From Bacteroidales bacterium M8 (GTDB lineage: Bacteria; Bacteroidota; Bacteroidia; Bacteroidales; Muribaculaceae): DNA of 64,000 nt. The stretch is taken from positions 62,001 to 126,000 of the forward strand of contig LUJS01000052.1 in assembly GCA_001689495.1 (NCBI GenBank), in the 5' to 3' direction. Made by a program: the position numbers and the translations under genes. The notes beneath the pieces are model-generated. The model searched no databases, was not told the DNA's origin, and worked only from the letters and a program-made list of their open reading frames with translations. Shown in pieces: positions 44,335 to 52,473 of the stretch; position 1 is the stretch's first letter, and each line of letters starts with the position of its first letter.

Positions 44335-45321
44335 TTAGGGTATAGTTCGGAGGAGAGTATAGCGCAGAATGACTATGAGGCTGAAGAGTATAAGCGCCGC
44401 GATGGCCCAAGGCAGATAATAGTCCTCGGTGGCCGTGAAGTTGCGGGTGTCCATCTTGGTCTTCTCGAGACTGTCGATCTCAGAGAATATCTCGCGAAGC
44501 ACATTGTTGCCTGTGGCGCGGAAGTATTTGCCTCCCGTTGTCTCGGCAATCGACTTTAGTGTAGCCTCGTCAATGACGACGGGGAGATTGACATATTCTA
44601 TACGGCCGAACATGTTCTCCTGCGGATATGGAGCCGTGCCGTTCGAGCCGATGCCGATGGTATAGACCTTGATACCGAGCTGGCGGGCTATCTCGGCGGC
44701 GGTACGGGGTGCGACATTGCCGGTGTTGTTCGAGCCGTCTGTCAGGAGGATGATGCTCTTTGACTTAGCCTTGCCCTCCTTGATGCGGTTGATCGAGGTC
44801 GCGAGGCCGTCGCCGATAGCGGTGCCGTCCTGCAGCATGCCCATCTTGATGTCGTTGATATAGTTGACGACAGTCGAGCGGTCTGTAGTCATGGGTAGGG
44901 CCGTGAAGCTCTCAGCGGCGAATATGACCACGCCGATGTTGTCGCCGTCGCGTCCCGAGACAAATTTGGATGCCACCTCCTTGGCGGCCTCGAACCTGTC
45001 GGGCTTGAAGTCACGGGCAAGCATTGACGTCGAAATGTCGAGCGCCAGCACGATGTCCGTACCCTCGACGCTCGAGGTGTTCCACGAATCGCGAGTCTGT
45101 GGCCTTGCGAGAATCACTATGACGCAGCCTATCACGCCCAACTGCAAGACAAAGAGCAGATGCACGAGCCAGCCTCTGAAGGGCCGCCCCATCTTGGCGA
45201 ACGGCGATAGTGTCGACATCCCCATCGAGGGATGCAGAGTGCGCTGTTTCCACACATACCATGCTATGAGCGGTATCAGCAGAAGCAGAAGCCAGAGATA
45301 TTCGGGATGTGCCAGTTGCAT
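44335..45321 (-). CDS. batA: BatA: VWA-domain membrane protein
   Basis: A 328-residue paralogue of BatB: helices at YLWLLLLLIPLIAWYVW and LLFVLQLGVIGCVIVIL, VWA metal site VLALDISTSMLARD (DxSxS), SIILLTDGSNNTG, and a C-terminal helix YYLPWAIAALILFSLIVILR. BatA and BatB differ enough to be distinct partners. It begins 9 bases after the BatX-like gene. Confidence 0.93.
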   Translation of the reverse strand: MQLAHPEYLWLLLLLIPLIAWYVWKQRTLHPSMGMSTLSPFAKMGRPFRGWLVHLLFVLQLGVIGCVIVILARPQTRDSWNTSSVEGTDIVLALDISTSMLARDFKPDRFEAAKEVASKFVSGRDGDNIGVVIFAAESFTALPMTTDRSTVVNYINDIKMGMLQDGTAIGDGLATSINRIKEGKAKSKSIILLTDGSNNTGNVAPRTAAEIARQLGIKVYTIGIGSNGTAPYPQENMFGRIEYVNLPVVIDEATLKSIAETTGGKYFRATGNNVLREIFSEIDSLEKTKMDTRNFTATEDYYLPWAIAALILFSLIVILRYTLLRTIP

Positions 45322-45330
45322 AGTCTGAGG

Positions 45331-46332
45331 TTAGCTGTTGGGTTGTTTCTTGATTTCATTCTTATCTGCCGCATCCGACTCCTTTTCGGGTTCGGGCGCA
45401 GGCTTCGTGTCCTCGACAAACTGGAGGGCCGAGTTGAATGCCCTGATATTGTCGTCAGGGAGAGGCCGCATTTTGGCAAACTTCACAAAATCGGCTATCT
45501 CGAGGACCTGATCGACATATTTCTTGCTGTATTTAGTCTGCTCGTTGCGCGACAGAGTACGTCTGATCTGGTCTGAGGTCATCTCCATGGCGTTTATGCC
45601 GAATCTGCGCTGCAGATATACGCGGAGGATGTCGGTGAGGGTGGTATAGTAGTCCTTCTCCCTGCCCTGCTCGCAGAGGTTCTCCGATTTCAGAGCCATG
45701 AGAGCCTGTCGGGCTGCCTCGTAGGGAGGAATCGGGGGTGCCGAGGGCTTGTTTTCTGGTTTCTTGCGACCGAGATAGCGGCGCAGGCCGAAATATCCGC
45801 CGACAAGGACAGCGACGAGGGCGAGAATCCACAGTCCGTAATCGACGAGGAAGTCAGGGAGATAGTCGACGAACTTGCGTTTAAAGTCCTGCACGTCGGC
45901 ATAGTCGTGGATGGTCGTGAGCGAATCGACCATAGCGGGTATGACCTTGAGTGCGAGGCGCTGCGAGGCTATTGTCTCCTGACCGTCGATATAAAGTATC
46001 GGCCTCAACTGATACATGCCCGAGTCGAACGACTGGAGCAGTATCTCGCGGTTTACCTCGATGCGGCCGTTGCCGAGGTCGGTTGTATCGGCATCGAGCA
46101 GATCGAGTATCTCGACGTTGCCACACAAGGAGTCTGCCGGGATATGTATGTTGCCCTTGCTGTCCTTGTCCGCCACAAGCTGCACATGCATGGGCGTGGC
46201 CTTTCCCATCAGGACATAGGCCGAATCCATGGACACTTTCAGCGTGGCAGGTGCCGCCTCGGCGGTGATCGGCGCCGTCATGGCGGCAATCATCGCGAAC
46301 GGCATTATGATATGTCGGAAGAATGATTTCAT
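45331..46332 (-). CDS. Bat-operon membrane protein of DUF4381/BatD-like type
   Basis: A 333-residue protein with a signal peptide (IMPFAMIAAMTAPITAEAAP), a periplasmic Ig-like domain, a membrane helix (LWILALVAVLVGGYFGLRR, about 205-225) and a cytoplasmic C-terminus (YTTLTDILRVYLQRRFGINA, QIRRTLSRNEQTKYS). It sits between the DUF58 and batA genes, the place where DUF4381 proteins are found. The frame is open upstream to 46506, but the ATG at 46332 overlaps the DUF58 stop by 4 bases and gives a signal peptide. Precise function is unknown. Confidence 0.85.
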   Translation of the reverse strand: MKSFFRHIIMPFAMIAAMTAPITAEAAPATLKVSMDSAYVLMGKATPMHVQLVADKDSKGNIHIPADSLCGNVEILDLLDADTTDLGNGRIEVNREILLQSFDSGMYQLRPILYIDGQETIASQRLALKVIPAMVDSLTTIHDYADVQDFKRKFVDYLPDFLVDYGLWILALVAVLVGGYFGLRRYLGRKKPENKPSAPPIPPYEAARQALMALKSENLCEQGREKDYYTTLTDILRVYLQRRFGINAMEMTSDQIRRTLSRNEQTKYSKKYVDQVLEIADFVKFAKMRPLPDDNIRAFNSALQFVEDTKPAPEPEKESDAADKNEIKKQPNS

Positions 46333-47204
46333 CTTACTCCTCGGTTTTTGAATAGAGCCATCAGCGCACGAGCGAAGTCCTCGTCCGTGGCTATCGAGGC
46401 AAGGTCTACCCTGCTCTTCCGCAGAGTCTCGACCATCTGCTGCTGGCGTTCGTACCACCATTTGCCATAGGCGTTGCGTGTCGACTTCATCGAGGTGTCT
46501 ATCCACCTTGTGTGGCCGGTCTCGAGATCGGTCACGCGCATCAGCCCGAGGTCGGGCAGCGAGGCGTCACGCTTGTCATAGACCTGAATGGCTATGAGGT
46601 CGTGCTTGCTCACGGCAACCTGAAGCTGACGTGTATAGTCGTGGGAATCAATGAAATCGGAGATCAGGAACGTAGTTGAGCGTTTTTTGAGCGCATCGGT
46701 CAGATAACGTAGCGCCGTGCCTATGTCCGTGCCCTGACTCTCGGGTGTGAAGTCGAGTAGTTCGCGGATTATCAGCAGGATATGCTTCTTGCCTTTCTTG
46801 GGCGGAATGAACTTTTCGATTTTGTCCGAAAAGAACAGCACGCCTATCTTGTCGTTGTTGGTGATGGCCGAATATGCGATGGTCGCCGCAATCTCGGCTA
46901 TCATCTCCCTCTTCTCCTCACCCACGGCGCCGAAGAGTCGCGAGCGCGACACATCGACAAGCAGCATCACGGTGAGTTCGCGCTCTTCCTCATAGACCTT
47001 GACATACGGACGGTTGTGTCGCGCAGTCACGTTCCAGTCTATGTCGCGCACGTCATCGCCATACTGATATTCGCGCACCTCGGAGAAAGTCATGCCGCGG
47101 CCCTTGAAGGCGGTGTGGTACTCGCCCGCAAATATATTCTGCGACAGACCTCTGGTCTTGATGTCGATCTTGCGTACTTTTTTGAGCAACTCGTTGGCTT
47201 CCAT
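46329..47204 (-). CDS. DUF58 VWA-like protein
   Basis: A 291-residue cytoplasmic protein with the DUF58 core: GMTFSEVREYQYGDDVRDID, WNVTARHNRPYVKVYEEERE and VMLLVDVSRSRLFGAVG (DxSxS metal site). DUF58 proteins work with MoxR AAA+ ATPases as paired chaperone-like systems. It is 38 bases after the MoxR gene and overlaps the next gene by 4 bases. Confidence 0.93.
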   Translation of the reverse strand: MEANELLKKVRKIDIKTRGLSQNIFAGEYHTAFKGRGMTFSEVREYQYGDDVRDIDWNVTARHNRPYVKVYEEERELTVMLLVDVSRSRLFGAVGEEKREMIAEIAATIAYSAITNNDKIGVLFFSDKIEKFIPPKKGKKHILLIIRELLDFTPESQGTDIGTALRYLTDALKKRSTTFLISDFIDSHDYTRQLQVAVSKHDLIAIQVYDKRDASLPDLGLMRVTDLETGHTRWIDTSMKSTRNAYGKWWYERQQQMVETLRKSRVDLASIATDEDFARALMALFKNRGVR

Positions 47205-47242
47205 GCTGCTTGGGTTGGTATGGATGATGGGACGGTGTTATG

Positions 47243-48238
47243 TCAGGGCACCTCGACCTTGTCGAGAATCTCGGAAATGATCTGGTCGGTGGTGATGTTG
47301 TTGGCCTCGGCCTCGTATGTGAGTCCGATACGGTGACGCAGCACGTCGTGGCAGACGGCGCGTACATCCTCGGGCACTACATAGCCACGGCCACGCAGGA
47401 ATGCGTATGCCCTCGAGGCCTTGGCAAGACCGATTGATGCACGGGGCGAGGCACCGAAACAGATCATGCTGACAAGATCCTTCAGACCGTAGTCCGAGGG
47501 ATTACGGGTGGCGAAGACGATGTCAACGATATACCTTTCGATCTTCTCGTCGAGATAGATCTGCTCTACGATTCTCTGCACCTCGAGTATCTCGTTGGGA
47601 CGGAGCAGAGGACGCACCTCCTGACGGACGCCTGAGATGTTCTGGCGTATGATGACCTTCTCTTCCTCTTTGGTGGGATAGCCGATGATGACCTTGAGGA
47701 GGAAACGGTCAACCTGTGCCTCGGGCAGCGGATATGTACCCTCCTGCTCGATGGGGTTCTGGGTAGCCATGACGAGGAAAGGCTCGTCGAGGCGGAAAGT
47801 GGTATCGCCGATGGTGACCTGACGCTCCTGCATGGCCTCGAGCAGCGCGGACTGCACCTTGGCCGGCGCACGGTTGATCTCGTCGGCGAGGACGAAGTTG
47901 GCGAAAATCGGGCCTTTCTTTATCTGGAACTGCTCCTTCTGAATCGAGTAGATCATAGTACCGATGACGTCGGCAGGCAGAAGGTCGGGCGTAAACTGTA
48001 TGCGGCTGTATTTGGCATCTATGACCTGCGCGAGTGTCTTGATGGCAAGAGTCTTGGCAAGGCCGGGCACACCCTCGAGGAGTACATGTCCGTTAGAGAG
48101 AAGTGCGATGAGAAGGGAGTCGACAAGATGTTTCTGTCCGACGATTGTCTGGTCCATCCCTCGTGTGACGAGCTGTACGAAGTCGTTTTTCGAGGCGACG
48201 AGCTCGTTGAGTTCTCTGATGTTAACCGATTCGCTCAT
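47243..48238 (-). CDS. MoxR-family AAA+ ATPase (BatR-like)
   Basis: A 331-residue ATPase with Walker A LLEGVPGLAKTLAIKTLA, Walker B NFVLADEINRAPAKVQSALL, sensor 1 MATQNPIEQEGTYPLPEAQ and the family VSMICFGASPRASIGLAKAS near the end. MoxR proteins remodel or insert cofactors into VWA-domain partners; here the VWA partners are the next genes. It opens the eight-gene operon, with a TAACTTTG box (48295-48302) and a leader of about 50 bases. Confidence 0.95.
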   Translation of the reverse strand: MSESVNIRELNELVASKNDFVQLVTRGMDQTIVGQKHLVDSLLIALLSNGHVLLEGVPGLAKTLAIKTLAQVIDAKYSRIQFTPDLLPADVIGTMIYSIQKEQFQIKKGPIFANFVLADEINRAPAKVQSALLEAMQERQVTIGDTTFRLDEPFLVMATQNPIEQEGTYPLPEAQVDRFLLKVIIGYPTKEEEKVIIRQNISGVRQEVRPLLRPNEILEVQRIVEQIYLDEKIERYIVDIVFATRNPSDYGLKDLVSMICFGASPRASIGLAKASRAYAFLRGRGYVVPEDVRAVCHDVLRHRIGLTYEAEANNITTDQIISEILDKVEVP

Positions 48239-48294
48239 AGTTTGTATTGAAAATATAGAGTGTTTTTTAGTTTGTCTATGTTAAATGTGACATA

Positions 48295-48302
48295 CAAAGT
48301 TA
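48295..48302 (-). promoter_or_regulatory. -7 box for the Bat operon
   Basis: TAACTTTG on the minus strand; no TTG at the usual spacing. Confidence 0.5.
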
Positions 48303-48386
48303 TATATTACAACAAACATAGTGTGAAAAAAGTGTGTTAATTTTATCTATTTTATCTTTACGTTAGCGAAAATTAACTGAAATAAA

Positions 48387-48417
48387 GCGGGCCGACTCGG
48401 ATATTGAGCCGGCCCGC
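48387..48417 (-). terminator. Terminator after the DUF5723 gene
   Basis: Arms GCGGGCCGACTC (48387-48398) and GAGCCGGCCCGC (48406-48417), one mismatch, 7-base loop, followed on the minus strand by TTTATTTC; 25 bases past the stop. Confidence 0.82.
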
Positions 48418-48441
48418 AGAGGGGTTTGATTCAGGTATTTT

Positions 48442-49818
48442 TTAGAACAGCACGTTCATGCCGAACGATGCTGATGCCTGAGGCTGGAGGGGCACACCCT
48501 GCTTGGCGAGCTTGCTGAAGGTATGGTCCTGAGCAAGGAAGAGGTTGAAGCCGGGGCAGTGGAGATTGAGCAGCCAGCCGAAGCCGCAGCCCATCGTGCC
48601 GAACGAGCCGTTGACACCAAGCGAGAGCACCTTGACGGGAGCCACGTTAGCCGAAACACGGAAGTCGGTCCATGTATAGCGACCGGCGATGCGGGTGGTG
48701 TTGAGAAGACCGAAGGTGGCCTTGCGATAGACAGGCAGCGTGTAGAGGGCGCCGATATTGATCGTTGCGTTCAGGGCCTGCGTGCGCGAGCCGACATTGC
48801 CGTCCGTCTCGAGCTGATAGAGCTCCTCAAGGGCGTTGCGCATGTGCTTCCACTCGCTCGAGAATGAGTTGTCGGCATCATTGTCGGGGTTGAAGGTATA
48901 GGCATCGGTGCGGAAGGTCTTATCGCCGTTGGTCGTGGCGAGGAGGTCGTTGCTCCAGTTGATGAAGCCAAGGTCTACGACAGCGAGCGAGAACTGCCAG
49001 TCCTTGAGGGCCTTGGGCGCGTAGGTGGCACCGAGGTCAACGGCAACGCCGAAACCGTTGGGAGCCGAGAAGTCGCCGTCAAGGCCGCTGACATAGTCAA
49101 GACCGGTGTGCTCGTTGCGGTCGAGCTTGTAGTGCATGCCCTTGATCGAGGTGTGGATGCGGGCATTGGTCGTCACATTCCACGAATTGTGGTCAAGGTC
49201 GAGATAAGCCTTGTCGAGGTTGGCGTCGAGAGCAGCCACGCCCACGAGGAACTTGAGGTTACCGCCCACGCGGATCTCGTCGGTGATGTTGTGGCTGTGA
49301 CCCAGCGAGAGCTCGCCGTAGCCGATGGCGTTGGCGCCGAGGTCAGAGATGTCGTATGTCTGGTTGGACACGCCCTCCTTGAGGAAGGAGAAGATGCTGC
49401 GGGGCAGACGGGCGTTGACCGAGGCACGGGCCGCAAGGTTGATGGTATTGTAACCGCCGAATGCCTTGAAGCCTGCCGAGAGGATGTTGACACGGACGTT
49501 GGCGCCGATCTTGTTGAGGTCGTTGATGTTGCCCATCACCTCCTCGGCCGACACGTTGGGGTTTAGGAACGTGGTGGTACGGCCATTGACATTATAGATG
49601 ACGTCGCTCACGCCGAGGTTGCCGTGGAGGCCGAAACCGAGATTGCCGATTGCGGGGATGGCCACGAAGTTCTTGGAGTTATCCATCGCGGGATTCATAA
49701 GGAATCGGTATGTATAGTCCTCCACAAAATAGCCGGACTGGTTGTCCTGAGCCTGAACGCCGAATGCGGCGAATGCCGCGAGCGAGAGAGCCGCTGCTTT
49801 CTTTATATTGTGAAACAT
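48442..49818 (-). CDS. DUF5723 family outer-membrane beta-barrel-like protein
   Basis: A 458-residue exported protein (signal KKAAALSLAAFAAFGVQAQ) whose body alternates polar and hydrophobic residues as in an outer-membrane barrel; GYFVEDYTYRFLMNPAMDNS and the DUF5723-type ending SFGMNVLF with a C-terminal Phe fit. Function is unknown. It starts 27 bases after the lipoprotein gene, so the two are likely co-transcribed and may form one outer-membrane unit. A strong terminator follows. Confidence 0.85.
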   Translation of the reverse strand: MFHNIKKAAALSLAAFAAFGVQAQDNQSGYFVEDYTYRFLMNPAMDNSKNFVAIPAIGNLGFGLHGNLGVSDVIYNVNGRTTTFLNPNVSAEEVMGNINDLNKIGANVRVNILSAGFKAFGGYNTINLAARASVNARLPRSIFSFLKEGVSNQTYDISDLGANAIGYGELSLGHSHNITDEIRVGGNLKFLVGVAALDANLDKAYLDLDHNSWNVTTNARIHTSIKGMHYKLDRNEHTGLDYVSGLDGDFSAPNGFGVAVDLGATYAPKALKDWQFSLAVVDLGFINWSNDLLATTNGDKTFRTDAYTFNPDNDADNSFSSEWKHMRNALEELYQLETDGNVGSRTQALNATINIGALYTLPVYRKATFGLLNTTRIAGRYTWTDFRVSANVAPVKVLSLGVNGSFGTMGCGFGWLLNLHCPGFNLFLAQDHTFSKLAKQGVPLQPQASASFGMNVLF

Positions 49819-49845
49819 GGTTGTTGTGATCTGTGTTTGATTAGA

Positions 49846-51591
49846 TTAAAGTTCTTTGTCATAGTAACCCGATACTGTCGCGCGGATGTCGCGGCAGATG
49901 ATTGACTGGTTCGGGGCAAGGGCCTGAGCGTCTGCAGGCACTTCGCCCGTAGCGGTGAACACGATGCCGTCGAGATGTGTCACGGCACCCGAAATCTTGA
50001 TGACAACAGCCTTATTGTCTGCATTGGCAGGTATGTCTGCACCCTCGATTGTCACATTGTTGATGGGTTTTCCGTTGACGTCGATGGGATGACCGGTCAG
50101 TTTGAGCGAGAAAGGAAGATTCGAGCTTACGGTAGTAGCCACCTCGAGTTTCTCGATGGTGATGGCGTCTACGTCCTCGTCATTCCAGCCGTCCTGAGTA
50201 TCGGTATAGGTGACATGCGAGCCGGTGCCGAGAGCCAGAGGTGCATAGAACTGATACTTGCCGTCGACGGCGCCGAGATCGCGACCGAGGGGCAGAGCGT
50301 TGACATACTGGTCGAACACGCTGGGATTCTCGAGCGAGATATTCAGTGTCTTGGGGAGGCCGTTGCCCTCGAGCACGTTGGAGAGAGCGCTGAAAGGCAC
50401 ATGCTTGGGATTGTTGTAGCCGGCATAGTATGTCTTGGGGTCGGTCGGCGAGAGGACATAGGAACTCTCGGCTGCAGATGAAACCTCGAAGAAACCGGGA
50501 GCATCGAGAACGGCGACATGGTCGGGCGTGTTCTGCTCGGGAGAGAATACGGAGGTTATCTTCATGCCGGTACGGGCCTTGAGGTCGTAGGAGGACAGAG
50601 GGTTGGTCACATTCAGATAGATCTGGGGATTGAGGATGGTGATGCGGGTATCCTCCTGTGCCAGAATGTCGGGCAGGTCGTTGAGGGTGACAGGGTCGAT
50701 GTTGACATTCTCGATGGCATACTGGAGACGGCCTGTGAACGCGGTCACGGTGATGTTGCTGACACCGATCGAAGAGGTGAGCGAGAACGATGCGGGGAGA
50801 TTGCCGATGACCTCGGACTTGCGGATGACGAGCTTGCCCGAGTTGACGGCCATCGAGCCCTGCAGGTAGAGGTAACCCTTGTTGTCGGCGGTCGAGTTGG
50901 GTCTGAAGATACCGCCCGTCTTGGCAAAATTGATGGCAGTACAGGTGAGCTTGACCTCGAGACGGCCATTGGTGATGTCTACCGTAGGAATGTTGATTGT
51001 ACCGGCCTCGGCATCATAGGTGCCGTGGTTGGGCGTGCCGACAAGACCGGCGGGGAGGGCGATGACGACATCGGTGAGAGTGACTTTCTTGGTCACCTGT
51101 GCCAGCTCGGGGAGCTCGATGACGAGGCTCAGGGTAAACTGGCCGTCGACACGGACAATCTCCTTGATCTCGGCGGGAACGGTGCTCGACTCGAAAGTGA
51201 AATCAACCTTGTCCGACTTGAACGGGAGCTCGAGATCAATCTCGGGACGTATCCCGCCGGGAAGGCCTGTATTGATGGTCGATGTCGATGCCTCACCGCT
51301 TGTACCACTGGCGTTGATCTGGCTGATGTGTACTGTCGACGAGTGGAATTCTCCACCCTTCACCACTGCATAGACACCGTTCTCCTCCTTGATTATAGCA
51401 TCGGGATCGTCGGGATCGAGATCAAAAAGACTGCTGAGAGTGATGGCGTCGATGTTGACGGGGATGGTGAGATTGTCCACCTTGATTCGTGCAGAAGTGT
51501 CAATGTCGGACAAGTCATAGTTGTCGTCGACACACGAGGTCGCCGAAGCGGCCAAGATTAGTCCTGCAGCATAGAGCAAGTAATGCTTCAT
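49846..51591 (-). CDS. Large putative surface lipoprotein, family unknown
   Basis: A 581-residue lipoprotein: signal HYLLYAAGLILAASATSC, with Cys near residue 20 followed by VDDNYD. An acidic pair at +2/+3 fits the Bacteroidota surface-lipoprotein export signal. The body is beta-rich with repeated Ile/Val-Asp-Leu patterns (for example TVDITNGRLEVKLTCTAINF and RPEIDLELPFKSDKVDFTFE) and no enzyme motif. Homologues beside DUF5723 proteins are common in gut Bacteroidales as far as I recall. No promoter was recognised in the 117-base gap upstream. Confidence 0.8.
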   Translation of the reverse strand: MKHYLLYAAGLILAASATSCVDDNYDLSDIDTSARIKVDNLTIPVNIDAITLSSLFDLDPDDPDAIIKEENGVYAVVKGGEFHSSTVHISQINASGTSGEASTSTINTGLPGGIRPEIDLELPFKSDKVDFTFESSTVPAEIKEIVRVDGQFTLSLVIELPELAQVTKKVTLTDVVIALPAGLVGTPNHGTYDAEAGTINIPTVDITNGRLEVKLTCTAINFAKTGGIFRPNSTADNKGYLYLQGSMAVNSGKLVIRKSEVIGNLPASFSLTSSIGVSNITVTAFTGRLQYAIENVNIDPVTLNDLPDILAQEDTRITILNPQIYLNVTNPLSSYDLKARTGMKITSVFSPEQNTPDHVAVLDAPGFFEVSSAAESSYVLSPTDPKTYYAGYNNPKHVPFSALSNVLEGNGLPKTLNISLENPSVFDQYVNALPLGRDLGAVDGKYQFYAPLALGTGSHVTYTDTQDGWNDEDVDAITIEKLEVATTVSSNLPFSLKLTGHPIDVNGKPINNVTIEGADIPANADNKAVVIKISGAVTHLDGIVFTATGEVPADAQALAPNQSIICRDIRATVSGYYDKEL

Positions 51592-51653
51592 AGGTTAAAA
51601 ATGTGTGTTGATTGGTTAAATTATTATTTGTTTGTCTTGTGTGATGTATGGCA

Positions 51654-51668
51654 CCCCGTAACGAGGGG
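51654..51668 (-). terminator. Weak hairpin after rlmB
   Basis: CCCCG (51654-51658) can pair with the following CGaGGGG (51662-51668); short stem, no U-tract. It is the only hairpin I see between rlmB and the next promoter region. Confidence 0.3.
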
Positions 51669-51708
51669 CGGAAGAGAAGAAAGGTGATGATGGAGAGTGT
51701 GTTTTTTG

Positions 51709-52464
51709 TCAGATGATCTCGAGATTGGCGGCGAGACGCTGTCTCACGACCTCATAGATCATCACGCCGGCTGCGACAGAGACATTGAGCGAACCGATGT
51801 TGCCGAACATGGGTATGCTCACCTTGGCCGTGGTCTCTTTCATCGCCTCGGGCGAAATGCCAATGTCCTCAGCACCCATTATGAGTGCGACAGGGTCGGT
51901 ATAATTGGCCTCGGTGTAGGGATAGTCGGCCTTTTCGGACACCGCCATTACGGCATATCCGTTCTCGCGTAGGAACTTTGCGGCCCACGCGATGGACGAG
52001 ACCCTGCACACGGGGATATGCAGGAGTGCTCCGGCCGATGTCTTGACCGCATCGCCGCCCACTGACACGCTGCCGTGCTCGGGAATGACTATGGCATCGA
52101 CACCGGCACACTCGCATGTACGTGCGATGGCACCGAAATTGCGCACGTCAGTGACGCCGTCGAGCATCACGATGAACGGCAGCAGGCCGGCCTCGTAGAG
52201 CTCGGGTACCAGATGGTCGAGGCGGTGATATGTCACGGCCGACATCATGGCCAGCACGCCCTGATGATTCTTGCGCGTTATGCGGTTTATGCGCTCTACG
52301 GGCACACGCTGCACCACGACCCTCATCTTGCGGGCAAGCTGCGAGAGTTGCGAGGCGAGGTCGCCGTGCAGATCCTTGGACATGAATATCTTGTCGACAT
52401 TCTGCCCGGCCTCGAGGGCCTCCATGACGGCGCGGATGCCATAAATATAGTCGGAACGGTCCAT
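51709..52464 (-). CDS. rlmB: TrmH-family rRNA 2'-O-methyltransferase (RlmB-like)
   Basis: A 251-residue SPOUT enzyme: an N-terminal substrate-binding domain (YIYGIRAVMEALEAGQNVDK), then the knotted SAM domain with motif 1 DGVTDVRNFGAIARTCECAG, motif 2 ALIMGAEDIGISPEAM and motif 3 IPMFGNIGSLNVSVAAGVMI. RlmB methylates G2251 of 23S rRNA; the exact target here is inferred. It follows recN by 9 bases and ends the dnaN operon. Confidence 0.92.
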   Translation of the reverse strand: MDRSDYIYGIRAVMEALEAGQNVDKIFMSKDLHGDLASQLSQLARKMRVVVQRVPVERINRITRKNHQGVLAMMSAVTYHRLDHLVPELYEAGLLPFIVMLDGVTDVRNFGAIARTCECAGVDAIVIPEHGSVSVGGDAVKTSAGALLHIPVCRVSSIAWAAKFLRENGYAVMAVSEKADYPYTEANYTDPVALIMGAEDIGISPEAMKETTAKVSIPMFGNIGSLNVSVAAGVMIYEVVRQRLAANLEII

Positions 52465-52473
52465 TTGTTGATT

